Assembly: GCA_963772845.1 (NCBI GenBank)
Contig: CAVYYW010000042.1
Span: 10,678-74,677 of the forward strand
Source: CAVYYW01 sp963772845
Lineage (GTDB): Bacteria > Bacillota > Bacilli > Bacillales > Sporolactobacillaceae
Reading direction: 5' to 3'
Length of the DNA: 64,000 bases
The stretch's first letter is position 1. Every line of letters starts with the position of its first letter. This document shows positions 16,674-25,126 of this stretch, one piece after another. Both the position numbers and the translations under genes were made by a program. The notes under the pieces were generated by a model. That model saw only the letters and a program-made list of their open reading frames with translations, made no database searches and had not been told where the DNA came from.

Positions 16674-17492
16674 TCAATTCCTTTTAAGTGGTTGCTTCTC
16701 TTTAACCTGTTTTAACGTTGCGACGATCAGAAAACTGATAATCACTAATAAGAGCCATGAGCTTACTTTTCCGAAATTCACGAGATGCCATGCACCGGTT
16801 TGGTTCGGATATTCCCACGCACCAAAGAACGTTGCGATATTTTCGGCTATCCATATGAAAAACCCGATAAGCACAAATGAAAGGGCAATCGGCATGCGGT
16901 AACGGGTCCCATTAACATCGTAAGTGACCCATGATTGCCAAAAAACAATAAGGACAAGTCCGGATAACCACCACCGGATGTCAACCCAATAATGATGTGT
17001 GAAAAAATTCAAATAAATCGCAGCAGCAAGCGGTAGAACGAACAATAGGCGCGGCCACTTTACCAGCTCAACTTTAAACCGCCGCCACGCTTGGCAGAGG
17101 TAACTTGCGACACTTGCGTACATGAATCCACTGTACAAAGGAACCCCGAAGACCTTTGAATAGCCTTCCCCTGGATAAGACCAGGAACCCATATGGACCT
17201 TGAACAATTCAAGCGCAAGTCCAATAAGGTGGAACAATGTGATAACCTTCAGTTCATCCCGTGTTTCAAGCCCGGAACGCACCATCCACCACTGCATCAG
17301 AAGGCAGATGATAAGCAGCCAGTCATAACGCGGCAGGATGGGGAGCGGGATAATTTTTGTTAAAGCCAAAGAAATGAAAATAACAACCGGAAACACACAG
17401 GACAAGGCTTGCTCCCAGCCAAAACGAACGAGCTGAGGAAGGCCGCTAATAAGAGATGTCTCCCATTTATTAATCTTGGCTAACATCATCAC
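16674..17492 (-). CDS. yoaT: DUF817 membrane protein (YoaT-like)
   Basis: About 270 residues with some seven to eight hydrophobic segments. Typical DUF817 sequences are KVHMGSWSYPGEGYSKVFGVPLYSGFMYASVASY and IAENIATFFGAWEYPNQ. It overlaps the end of the yozG-like gene by 23 bp, and the upstream pair is the same as in B. subtilis yoaS-yozG-yoaT, which supports the name. The frame starts with GTG; ATG codons directly follow (17489, 17486), so the exact start is uncertain. Function unknown. Confidence 0.8.
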   Translation of the reverse strand: MMMLAKINKWETSLISGLPQLVRFGWEQALSCVFPVVIFISLALTKIIPLPILPRYDWLLIICLLMQWWMVRSGLETRDELKVITLFHLIGLALELFKVHMGSWSYPGEGYSKVFGVPLYSGFMYASVASYLCQAWRRFKVELVKWPRLLFVLPLAAAIYLNFFTHHYWVDIRWWLSGLVLIVFWQSWVTYDVNGTRYRMPIALSFVLIGFFIWIAENIATFFGAWEYPNQTGAWHLVNFGKVSSWLLLVIISFLIVATLKQVKEKQPLKRN

Positions 17493-17691
17493 GTCGGTAT
17501 TCTAGAAGATCGCCAGGCTGACAGTCTAAGGCCTTGCAAATCCCCTCTAAAGTGGATAATCGGACCGCTTTTGCCTTCCCGTTTTTCAGAATAGAAAGGT
17601 TCGCCATCGTTATGCCCACCCTCTCAGAAAGCTCTGTGACGCTCATTTTTCTTTTCGCAAGCATGACATCAATATTGATAATAATCGCCAT
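17470..17691 (-). CDS. yozG: Small XRE-family regulator (YozG-like)
   Basis: 73-residue protein that is almost entirely a helix-turn-helix (MSVTELSERVGITMANLSILKNGKAKAVRLSTLEGICKALDCQPGDLLEY), the Cro/CI class that accompanies DUF2975 proteins. GAGGTG lies 7 bp before the ATG. It starts 11 bp after the yoaS-like gene and overlaps the yoaT-like gene, so the three are co-transcribed and probably autoregulated. Confidence 0.88.
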   Translation of the reverse strand: MAIIINIDVMLAKRKMSVTELSERVGITMANLSILKNGKAKAVRLSTLEGICKALDCQPGDLLEYRRDDVSQD

Positions 17692-17702
17692 GTCATTTCA
17701 CC

Positions 17703-18185
17703 TCAGATCGTTAAATCATTTTCTGATTTTATAGCAATGGATTCTTTTAATAGCCTTTGAAGAACAGCTGCGAAGACGGCAATGACAAGGGAAGCAAAAA
17801 TAATCATCATTCCGATGACGTTGACCCCCGGGGCGTCCACCTTCTCCGATACGAGATAGAAGAGCGGAAAGCCTGCTACATACAGCCCACTGATTATTAT
17901 GGCACAGTATTTTATGGCTTTTAGAGCTCTTACAGATAAATCCGAGAAAGCGATGTTCTTGTCAATATAGCTTAAAAGTTTATAAGCATGATACAGAGCA
18001 AGATAAAAAGGAATGGCTCCACCGTAAAGGACGATAAAGACGAGATATCTTATATACCTCATATCCGGATACAATTCTGCTGCGAAATTCGCGAGGTTCG
18101 GCACCACAAATATGCATAAAGCGAGAATAGGAAGTCCAATAAGGATAACAGATAGTCTTAAAAAGAGTGTTGAACCGCGTTTCAT
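17703..18185 (-). CDS. yoaS: DUF2975 membrane protein (YoaS-like)
   Basis: 160 residues with four transmembrane segments (about 10-30, 45-68, 92-115, 123-145), typical of DUF2975. A basic N-terminus (MKRGS) is followed by LFLRLSVILIGLPILALCIF. GAGGTG precedes the ATG. First gene of the yoaS-yozG-yoaT operon; function unknown. Confidence 0.85.
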   Translation of the reverse strand: MKRGSTLFLRLSVILIGLPILALCIFVVPNLANFAAELYPDMRYIRYLVFIVLYGGAIPFYLALYHAYKLLSYIDKNIAFSDLSVRALKAIKYCAIIISGLYVAGFPLFYLVSEKVDAPGVNVIGMMIIFASLVIAVFAAVLQRLLKESIAIKSENDLTI

Positions 18186-18405
18186 AAAAGCACCTCATTT
18201 AATTTTAGTCATTTGAAATTTAGCATAAATATTATCGTATTTCAATAAAAAAATATTGATTTTTGCTATTTTGTTATTGATATATGATTGTTTTCTGGAT
18301 TTAGACCACATGGCTCGATCATTTTTCGGTTGCGCTTTAAAGAGGATTTTGATGAAAACTGTTGAATATGTCTTTAATACAATTAATTGAGAGGGAGAGG
18401 TAAAT

Positions 18406-18927
18406 ATGAATGAGACAGCGCTGCTGGTCATAGATGTGCAAAACGAAATGTTTGATGAAGGCAATCCGGTTTATAAGAGTGAACGTTTAATTGAAAACCT
18501 CCAAGATTTAATCGGAAAGGCGCGTGCAGCGTATGTGCCTGTTATGTATGTCCAGCATAATGACGGAGGTCTGGTGAAAGGCACGAACTTCTGGGAGATT
18601 CATCCGTCCATAAGCCCGCAAGAGGGAGATCCAGTTATTCAAAAATGGACGCCGGATTCTTTTCATCAAACCAGCCTGCAGGATGAGTTGGAAGCAAAAG
18701 GCATTCGCAATCTCGTGATTACCGGAAATCAAACCGAGATGTGCGTGGATACCACCTGCCGCCGAGCATACAGTCTCGGCTATAATGTGACACTAGTCTC
18801 AGATGCTCACGGCACATGGGATTCGGAATCTTTAAGTGCAGAACAAATTATTGGTCATCATAATGCAGTGCTGGGTAAATTTGCTGCTGTTAAGGAAACA
18901 AAAGAGATTGAGTTTTCTGAGGAATAA
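18406..18927 (+). CDS. Cysteine hydrolase / isochorismatase-family protein
   Basis: 173 residues with the Asp-Lys-Cys catalytic triad of isochorismatase-like hydrolases: Asp10 (LLVIDVQNEMF), Lys80 (VIQKWTPDSF) and Cys113 in GNQTEMCVDTTCRRAYSLGY. The length is normal. The start is preceded by GAGGGAGAGG. These enzymes hydrolyse amides or vinyl ethers (nicotinamide, isochorismate, streptothricin and others); the substrate cannot be deduced. It stands alone. Confidence 0.85.
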   Translation: MNETALLVIDVQNEMFDEGNPVYKSERLIENLQDLIGKARAAYVPVMYVQHNDGGLVKGTNFWEIHPSISPQEGDPVIQKWTPDSFHQTSLQDELEAKGIRNLVITGNQTEMCVDTTCRRAYSLGYNVTLVSDAHGTWDSESLSAEQIIGHHNAVLGKFAAVKETKEIEFSEE

Positions 18928-19639
18928 TTGTTGAAAATTCCTGTTAAAACATTTAATCAAACGGCTTTTCAAAAAGGACCAATCACTGCATGTGATAAGC
19001 CGGAATTCGAGATGCAGCCGAGCGTACAGGCTCCGGAAATGACAAATTGAGCCTTACATCACAAAGACGCTGCAGATTAAAGCCATGAGTTCTTGCTGAT
19101 GATTTACAAAGCTTAATAATGAGCAGAAAAAGAAATTGGCTTTGGCCATTGCAGTCGTCCTACTGGGGTTCAAATTTTATTGTCTCGACGGCGAATTATT
19201 TCTGCATAGATCATTAAAGGGTAACTGACAATTTTCGACATAAACCGGGGCGTGACAGGCACTTTCCCAACAGGCACGTTCCCAGGTAAAGAATAATTAT
19301 AACCATTCTTTCACTTGTTCGGCTTGCCGTTTATATGAGTTAATAAGGGTGTCGGACCGACAGAATTCACTGAAGAAAGGAGCGATTCAATTGATTAAGT
19401 CTAACGAGGTGATTTCCGCGTAAGCGGAAGTCATCGTCAAACATGGGGCCGCTACTATGCGGCCTCCTTAAATTATCTGAAAATTTATCTTTTCATATAA
19501 TATCTATCCGCTTATACTTAGGTAAGTCTTACGCATTTTGGTGAGGCTTTCTTTAATATCAAACGAAGGGAGACTTTGAAAATGAATAATACGAAAAAGC
19601 ATAGACACGTACACCTTAATAATAAGGAGGACGTCATTT
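18928..19639. other. Intergenic region with dispersed repeat and hairpins
   Basis: 712 bp. It contains one CCGGGGCGTGACAGGCAC repeat (19233-19278, with an extra CAGGCAC), a TTCCGC/GCGGAA hairpin (19413-19428) and a GGCCGC/GCGGCC hairpin (19447-19466). A possible 31-codon ORF at 19582-19677 (MNNTKKHRHVHL, RBS GGGAG) overlaps the next gene out of frame and could be a leader peptide. No other gene is visible. Confidence 0.5.
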
Positions 19640-19930
19640 TTGGAATACAAAAACGGAAAAGAGGTGTTTCCCCTTAGTTTGCTGAAGGAGCTGCAGAAAT
19701 ATATCCAGGGTGAACTTATCTATATTCCCAAGGAAAACAATCAGCGAGCAGGCTGGGGGGAAATTAACGGCTCACGCCAAATGATTACCCGAAGAAATAA
19801 TGAGATATACCGCTTATATAAAGAAGGCTGGTCTCTTGAAGATTTAGAACAAGAGTACAGTCTATCCAATGAAAGCATCCGCAAAATTATTTATAAAACA
19901 CGCGGACTATATCATGAGTCGAGAATGTGA
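19640..19930 (+). CDS. CD3324-family (Mor-like) small DNA-binding protein
   Basis: 96 residues: FPLSLLKELQKYIQGELIYIPKENNQRAGWGEINGSRQ, then RRNNEIYRLYKEGWSLEDLEQEYSLSNESIRKIIYK, a helix-turn-helix like the Mor transcription activator family. The start codon is TTG, chosen because AAGGAGG lies 9 bp upstream and no ATG is available. The family is common in Firmicutes; target genes are unknown. A strong terminator follows directly. Confidence 0.8.
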   Translation: MEYKNGKEVFPLSLLKELQKYIQGELIYIPKENNQRAGWGEINGSRQMITRRNNEIYRLYKEGWSLEDLEQEYSLSNESIRKIIYKTRGLYHESRM

Positions 19931-19971
19931 AAAAAGGACCCTCTTCCATAATGAAGAGGGTCCTTTTTGTT
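19931..19971 (+). terminator. Terminator
   Basis: AAAAAAGGACCCTCTTC/GAAGAGGGTCCTTTTT stem, usable in both directions between convergent genes. Confidence 0.9.
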
Positions 19972-20003
19972 CCGGAGAATTATAAATGCCATTACTGCTA
20001 CAA

Positions 20004-20519
20004 TTAATCAAATTCTCGTAAATCCTTCCATGCAAAGGCGACTTCGTTTACCCCGTACCCGGCAATGAAATGTTTATCAATGATTTCCGCGTTATGATCC
20101 AAATAAAATTTTCTGGACGGGTTGTCTTCCAATATCCATACCATGAGTGAGGTATAGCCATGTGCTTTTAAATCAGAAACTAATGTATGAAGCAGGCGGC
20201 TTCCGACCCCTTGTCTTTGGTTGCCTTCTAAAATATAAAAAGCATAAACTTCTGCTTCAATCATATATTTTTCGGTTCTTTCCATGCCGCCGTCGATAAA
20301 GCCTATAATTTCTCCCTCTTCATTTTCTGCCACGAAGTGAAAATAGGGTTCTTTAGACTTCTCAAAAATTGAGGTCCATGCCTGCTTACGGCGTTCATAG
20401 GTCTGCCTGCGTAAAATAGGTTCAGGCAATAGATTTTTGTAGGTCGTTTGCCAGGCATCCACATGAACCTTTGTAATACCTGGAATGTCATCAACTGTTG
20501 CGCGTCTGATTTTGATCAT
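20004..20519 (-). CDS. GNAT-family N-acetyltransferase
   Basis: 171 residues with the GNAT fold: N-terminal IRRATVDDIPGITKVHVDAWQTTY, acetyl-CoA loop Q-R-Q-G-V-G (EGNQRQGVGSRLLHTL, about residues 100-115) and C-terminal SLMVWILEDNPSRKFYLDHNAE with the conserved Tyr. GAGGG precedes the ATG. The acceptor substrate is unknown. Confidence 0.88.
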   Translation of the reverse strand: MIKIRRATVDDIPGITKVHVDAWQTTYKNLLPEPILRRQTYERRKQAWTSIFEKSKEPYFHFVAENEEGEIIGFIDGGMERTEKYMIEAEVYAFYILEGNQRQGVGSRLLHTLVSDLKAHGYTSLMVWILEDNPSRKFYLDHNAEIIDKHFIAGYGVNEVAFAWKDLREFD

Positions 20520-20781
20520 AGCTGTCCCTCACTTTTTAATTTTTTCATATTACCTGTACTTAATCAATTTGACATATATAATGGAGAATCCTTTTTTAGA
20601 GAAGAAAAAGGGGGTGCAAATGCACTTAATTTCGGTTTGTCTTACTTGAATTGGGGTATAAATGTCTATAACCCCATAACCGCCCAATTTTAATGTTCCC
20701 CAGCCAACGCTAGTATCAGCACTGCATAATTTAAGGTACTCAAACATACGGCAACGATCTTACATAAGGAGGGTTAAAAGT

Positions 20782-22266
20782 TTGACGGAAAATAAAAATG
20801 ACAAAAAGAAATCAGGACGTTTAAAAAAAAGAAAACCGAAAGAGAAATTACATAAAGATGATATTACTTTAGTTGATTCTAAAGTAGCAAAAAAGGCAGT
20901 TGTGGCGACCGGACTTGGGAATGCTATGGAATGGTTTGATTTTGGTATATATTCTTATCTTGCAGCGACAATCGGTAAAGTGTTTTTCCCTGAGATGACC
21001 GGTTCCGCGCAGCTCGTCTATACGTTTGCTACTTTTGCGATTGCTTTCCTTGTAAGGCCTGTCGGCGGAATGTTTTTTGGAATGCTTGGAGACAGGTTAG
21101 GGCGCAAGAAAATTCTGGCTGTTACGCTAGTGTTGATGGCGCTTGCCACCTTGAGTATCGGTCTTATTCCCAGCTATTCTTCAATTGGCATAACGGCGCC
21201 AATTCTCCTGCTTGTGGCAAGGTTAGTGCAAGGTTTCTCAACAGGCGGAGAGTACTCTGGTGCTATGACATTTATTGCGGAATCAACGCCGGATAAGAAA
21301 CGAGGGATTATGGCAAGCGGGCTGGAGGTCGGCACCTTAGTCGGCTATATCTTTGGATCTGGTATTGTGACACTGCTTACTTATATTTTAGGATCGGACA
21401 CAATGCTTGCCTGGGGCTGGAGAATTCCATTCTACGTTGCTGCACCAATCGGGATTATCGGCCTGTATTTGCGAAGCAATTTAGAAGAAACTCCTGCTTT
21501 TGAAGCCTTAGAAAAAGACAAAGAGAATAAAAAGAAGCATGTATCTATGAAAGATATTCTTGTCTATCACAGAAAACCTCTGATTATTGGAATGATCCTG
21601 GTTTTCTTCTATAATGTTGTCGATTACACGGTTCTATCCTACATGCCTTCTCATTTGCATGCTGTTCTTGGTTATGGTGATACCAAAGGGCTTCTGCTTA
21701 TTCTAATCGTAATGTTTATTATGATACCAATTGTCTTAATGATGGGTTACTTTAGTGACCGGATAGGCAGTAAACGGATTATCCAAGGGGGCTTAATCGG
21801 TTTAGTCCTGCTATCTGTTCCGGCGTTTTTACTAATCGGAAGCGGGAATAATTGGCTGGTCTTTCTAGGGTTAATGATTTTGGCTGTCTTTTTGGCCTCT
21901 TTCCAGGGAACCATGCCGTCAGTGCTGCCGTCGCTGTTCTTCACGGATGTAAGATATGGAGCGCTCGCTATTACTTATAATTTCTCAGCATCACTATTTG
22001 GCGGAACCGCTCCGTTGGTTATTGCCTGGTTGATTAATTTAACAATGACGAATCTTATTCCGGCGTATTACCTGATCTTTGTTTCACTGATTGGTATTGT
22101 CGTTGTCACGTTTTTTGTCAAAGACCCTTCAGGAAAACCGTTGCGCGGTTCACCGCCGGCTGTAGAGGGGCAGGATGAAGTGAAAGGTGCTTTGAAAGAC
22201 CATGAAGATAATTTATGGTGGGAAGAGGAAAAAGATAAAATAGACAAGCAAATAGAAACCGACTGA
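20782..22266 (+). CDS. MHS-family MFS transporter (ProP-like)
   Basis: 494 residues and about 12 transmembrane segments. The hallmark VVATGLGNAMEWFDFGIYSYLA (residues about 41-62), FGMLGDRLGRKKILA (loop 2-3 motif), RLVQGFSTGGEYSGAMTFIAE and MGYFSDRIGSKR place it in the metabolite:H+ symporter family with proline/betaine and dicarboxylate carriers. A very basic N-terminal extension (about 30 residues, rich in Lys) precedes TM1. Start TTG with AAGGAGGG at 20766. Compatible-solute uptake is likely but not certain. Confidence 0.85.
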   Translation: MTENKNDKKKSGRLKKRKPKEKLHKDDITLVDSKVAKKAVVATGLGNAMEWFDFGIYSYLAATIGKVFFPEMTGSAQLVYTFATFAIAFLVRPVGGMFFGMLGDRLGRKKILAVTLVLMALATLSIGLIPSYSSIGITAPILLLVARLVQGFSTGGEYSGAMTFIAESTPDKKRGIMASGLEVGTLVGYIFGSGIVTLLTYILGSDTMLAWGWRIPFYVAAPIGIIGLYLRSNLEETPAFEALEKDKENKKKHVSMKDILVYHRKPLIIGMILVFFYNVVDYTVLSYMPSHLHAVLGYGDTKGLLLILIVMFIMIPIVLMMGYFSDRIGSKRIIQGGLIGLVLLSVPAFLLIGSGNNWLVFLGLMILAVFLASFQGTMPSVLPSLFFTDVRYGALAITYNFSASLFGGTAPLVIAWLINLTMTNLIPAYYLIFVSLIGIVVVTFFVKDPSGKPLRGSPPAVEGQDEVKGALKDHEDNLWWEEEKDKIDKQIETD

Positions 22267-22302
22267 TAAATCCTATACAATTTACGCGATCTATAATATC
22301 AC

Positions 22303-22339
22303 GCAAAGAGGTGCCTTTTTATTAAAGGCACCTCTTTTT
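22303..22339 (+). terminator. Terminator of the ProP-like gene
   Basis: AAAGAGGTGCC/GGCACCTCTTTTT hairpin. Confidence 0.9.
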
Positions 22340-22369
22340 AGTGAATCCGTAAAGAATAGACTTAATAAG

Positions 22370-22420
22370 TTGACTATGACCGACCGGTCACTTATAATAC
22401 AGTTTATGACCAGTCGGTAT
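22370..22420 (+). promoter_or_regulatory. Promoter with two TetR-type operators (MFS efflux gene)
   Basis: TTGACT (22370-22375), 17 bp, TATAAT (22393-22398). The spacer is occupied by the palindrome TGACCGACCGGTCA (22377-22390), and a second copy TGACCAGTCGGTA lies at 22407-22419. The same motif occurs before tetR and before the RND gene. Confidence 0.85.
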
Positions 22421-22469
22421 TATATTGTTCTGGGGACTAACACATAGTGAATGAGGAGTGTGTAAATAG

Positions 22470-23933
22470 ATGAACAGCGATGTGAAGAATCAACCTTTGC
22501 CAAGTGAAAGCAGAATTCCGCTTGTTGCGGTGTTGCTCTTTGGGGGATTCATAGCGATTCTAAATCAGACTTTATTGAACACAGCGATACCAAAAATTAT
22601 GAGTGATTTGGATATATCAACAAGCTCAGCCCAATGGCTGACCACAGCATTTATGCTGACAAACGGAATTATGATTCCTATTACTGCCTTTCTTATCGGG
22701 ACATTCAGCACCCGAAAGCTTTTCATAACGGCCATGAGTCTTTTTGCTATTGGGACGTTAGTGGCTGCCTTTTCACCTAACTTTCAGTTTTTGTTGACAG
22801 GAAGGATCATTCAGGCTGCCGGTGCTGGGATCATGATGCCGCTGATGCAGACGGTTCTATTGACGGTTTTCCCAGTTGAAAAACGCGGGCAGGCTATGGG
22901 AATGGTCGGGTTAGTTATTGCTTTCGCGCCTGCAATTGGGCCAACGTTATCAGGATGGTTGGTAGAACACCATTCTTGGAGACTATTATTCTATATTATT
23001 TTCCCGATCGCTGTGATAGACATTATATTTGCGATTTTCATGCTTAAGAATGTCACGAAGCTTACGAAGCCTAAAATTGATATTATATCGATTATTTTAT
23101 CCACGTTCGGCTTTGGAGGACTGCTTTATGGGTTAAGCAGTGCAGGAAGCAACGGATGGGGAAGCAAGGAAGTCTATATCAGTTTAATTGTTGGCGGGGT
23201 AGCTTTGATCGTATTCATTTGGCGGCAGCTAATTTTGAAAACGCCTATGCTTGAGTTCAGAGTGTTTAAAAACAAGGTCTTTCCATTAACAACAGCTATT
23301 AACATGATTGTGATGATGGCAATGCTAGGAGCAGAATTGCTTCTGCCAATCTATATGCAAACCATGCGAGGCTTTACATCGCTTGAGTCGGGGCTATTGT
23401 TATTGCCTGGAGCGCTCGCGATGGGTGTTATGTCTCCTATTGCCGGAAGATTGTTTGATAAAATTGGTGCCAGGTTATTAGCTTTAATTGGTCTCGCGGA
23501 TCTGGCAGCGATGACATGGATGTTAAGCGATATAACAGCATCGACATCGTTTACTTTCATCGCCACAGTCTATGCCGTCAGAATGCTGGGGATCGCAATG
23601 GTTATGATGCCTATTTCCACAGCAGGGCTTAATTCGCTTCCACAGCATTTAATCCCTCATGGCGCGGCTATGAATAATACGATGCGTCAAGTGGCCGGGG
23701 CGATCGGAACAGCTCTGCTTGTTACGGTCATGTCAAACAGCACAACGAATTATTTAAGCAATAATAATCCGCCAAAAGGATTGTCAATGGCGGCAGCAAA
23801 AGCCAAGTTTACCTCTGATGCTATGATTCATGGCATAAATGAGGCGTTCATGGTGGCGACTTTAATTGCTATCGTGGGACTAGTCCTTTCGTTCTTCATT
23901 AAGCCCTATAAGCGAACGAAGAAAGCTGCATAA
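22470..23933 (+). CDS. DHA2-family (EmrB/QacA-type, 14-TM) multidrug MFS transporter
   Basis: 487 residues: FGGFIAILNQTLLNTAIPKIMSDLDISTSSAQWLTTAFML (TM1 and motif D), NGIMIPITAFLIGTFSTRKLF, GAGIMMPLMQTVLLTVFPVEKRGQAMGMVGL (motif C region) and a second half with PGALAMGVMSPIAGRLFDKIGAR. It resembles LmrB-type drug:H+ antiporters. Drugs exported are unknown. The TetR operators in its promoter and the neighbouring tetR indicate inducible expression together with the RND pump. Confidence 0.88.
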   Translation: MNSDVKNQPLPSESRIPLVAVLLFGGFIAILNQTLLNTAIPKIMSDLDISTSSAQWLTTAFMLTNGIMIPITAFLIGTFSTRKLFITAMSLFAIGTLVAAFSPNFQFLLTGRIIQAAGAGIMMPLMQTVLLTVFPVEKRGQAMGMVGLVIAFAPAIGPTLSGWLVEHHSWRLLFYIIFPIAVIDIIFAIFMLKNVTKLTKPKIDIISIILSTFGFGGLLYGLSSAGSNGWGSKEVYISLIVGGVALIVFIWRQLILKTPMLEFRVFKNKVFPLTTAINMIVMMAMLGAELLLPIYMQTMRGFTSLESGLLLLPGALAMGVMSPIAGRLFDKIGARLLALIGLADLAAMTWMLSDITASTSFTFIATVYAVRMLGIAMVMMPISTAGLNSLPQHLIPHGAAMNNTMRQVAGAIGTALLVTVMSNSTTNYLSNNNPPKGLSMAAAKAKFTSDAMIHGINEAFMVATLIAIVGLVLSFFIKPYKRTKKAA

Positions 23934-23953
23934 CAATCAGCAATTATATATTT

Positions 23954-23988
23954 AAAAAAGGTTGGAGCGTATGCTCCAACCTTTTAAC
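23954..23988 (+). terminator. Terminator of the MFS efflux gene
   Basis: AAAAGGTTGGAGC/GCTCCAACCTTTT hairpin. Confidence 0.9.
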
Positions 23989-24026
23989 TTGTATAAGAGG
24001 ACCCATTAGCGGATGAATGCTGTCTT

Positions 24027-24328
24027 CTATATACATTTCACATTAAAATAAGTTGCGATGGTTCTTTTTTCATCGTTAATTGAAGCCAGACCTTGTAGAT
24101 TAGCCAGCATGCCTTGAATAATGACCGGTCTTGGATTTTCGTTCTGCATTTCGCTTTCAATGAATTCTACCGATGCAGTGAACTCTTCGGCGTTTTCGCT
24201 TTCCTGTTACCGCATTTTTTATTTTATCAAGCGCTAGTTGGACATCATGGAGGGTAAGATGATCCTCGTCACCCGGGTCATTCACACCGGTGATCTTCAT
24301 TTCTCCATTCAAGAAGAGGGGGTTCATC
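24027..24328 (-). pseudogene. Small ORF after tetR, frameshifted
   Basis: The start overlaps the tetR stop (TGATG), suggesting coupling. The first frame gives MNPLFLNGEMKITGVNDPG, DEDHLTLHDVQLALDKIKNAV; near 24200 the coding pattern moves to another frame that reads QESENAEEFTASVEFIESEM, continues with RPVIIQGMLANLQGLA and ends at 24027. About 100 residues in total. I do not recognise the family. The acidic, helical character and the tight linkage to tetR are all that can be stated. Confidence 0.5.
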
Positions 24329-24905
24329 AGATTGAGCGAGCCCATGTAACGATATCATCGAATCGGCGAACAATATACGTGGCAAGCGTATGAAAGTCCA
24401 GATTTATTTGATCGATAATAAATAATTTCACATAGGTTTGAATAAGGCCGTCTAATAATAGGCACAGGTCGATAATATATGGCTCAGCAATATCGCCGTA
24501 ATGAGCTTTTATTCGTACTTTATATGAAGAAAGTGTTTCGGTCCTTATTTTTTTCATGAATTTGTGCAAATCATTATGGAAGGGTAAAGCCTGTTCACGC
24601 ATGTGCATGATGAAAAATTCACTGTGCTTAAAAATCTCTTCCAAATGAATTTCGATTTGCTTTATTAATAGTTCTTTCGGGTTTATGTTAAGATTTTCAG
24701 CAGAATTCACTTTTTCCCTAATGATATCTGAATAATAATAAAAAATATTTAAGAGCAGCTCTTCCTTCGATTTGAAATATAAATAGACCGCCCCTTTTGA
24801 TACATTTGCATGGGTTGCAATCTCCTGAACACTCGTATTATAGAAGCCATGTTCAGCAAATAATTTTATTGCAGATTCTATAATTAATTTCTTTTTTTCT
24901 TTCAT
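24327..24905 (-). CDS. TetR-family regulator of the efflux genes
   Basis: 192 residues. The N-terminal helix-turn-helix is typical: ESAIKLFAEHGFYNTSVQEIATHANVSKGAVYLYFKSKEELL. The C-terminal ligand domain is helical and not family-specific. Its own upstream region carries TGACCAGTCGGTTC (24938-24951), the same operator found at both efflux promoters, so it very likely represses itself, the MFS gene and the RND gene. The arrangement recalls B. subtilis yerO next to swrC. GGAGG precedes the ATG. Confidence 0.9.
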   Translation of the reverse strand: MKEKKKLIIESAIKLFAEHGFYNTSVQEIATHANVSKGAVYLYFKSKEELLLNIFYYYSDIIREKVNSAENLNINPKELLIKQIEIHLEEIFKHSEFFIMHMREQALPFHNDLHKFMKKIRTETLSSYKVRIKAHYGDIAEPYIIDLCLLLDGLIQTYVKLFIIDQINLDFHTLATYIVRRFDDIVTWARSI

Positions 24906-24937
24906 TTGGTACTAGCCTCCACAACTAATAAGAATAA

Positions 24938-24951
24938 TGACCAGTCGGTTC
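24938..24951. promoter_or_regulatory. TetR-type operator upstream of tetR
   Basis: TGACCAGTCGGTTC matches the TGAC-N6-GTCA-like motif at 22377, 22407, 25056 and 25086, with one arm degenerate. Confidence 0.75.
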
Positions 24952-25048
24952 TATTGTAACTCAAAATGTATCGTTAGACAATCTACCAATTTATCTGGCT
25001 GTAAACAAAGAGTTTAGAACAGATCATCGGTTATTTAAAAAGTTAATA

Positions 25049-25099
25049 TTGACATTGACTGATTGGTCAGGTAGTGTTTTTGTTGTGACTAGTCGGTCA
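25049..25099 (+). promoter_or_regulatory. Promoter with two TetR-type operators (RND gene)
   Basis: TTGACA (25049-25054), then 17 bp to a weak TAGTGT. The operators TGACTGATTGGTCA (25056-25069) and TGACTAGTCGGTCA (25086-25099) lie within and after the promoter. Confidence 0.8.
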
Positions 25100-25126
25100 A
25101 TCAGTTAGAAAGGCGGAAAAACAAAC

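Noticed and set aside
16606..16902. Plus-strand ORF of 98 codons
   Set aside because: Mostly antisense to the DUF817 gene and without coding features.
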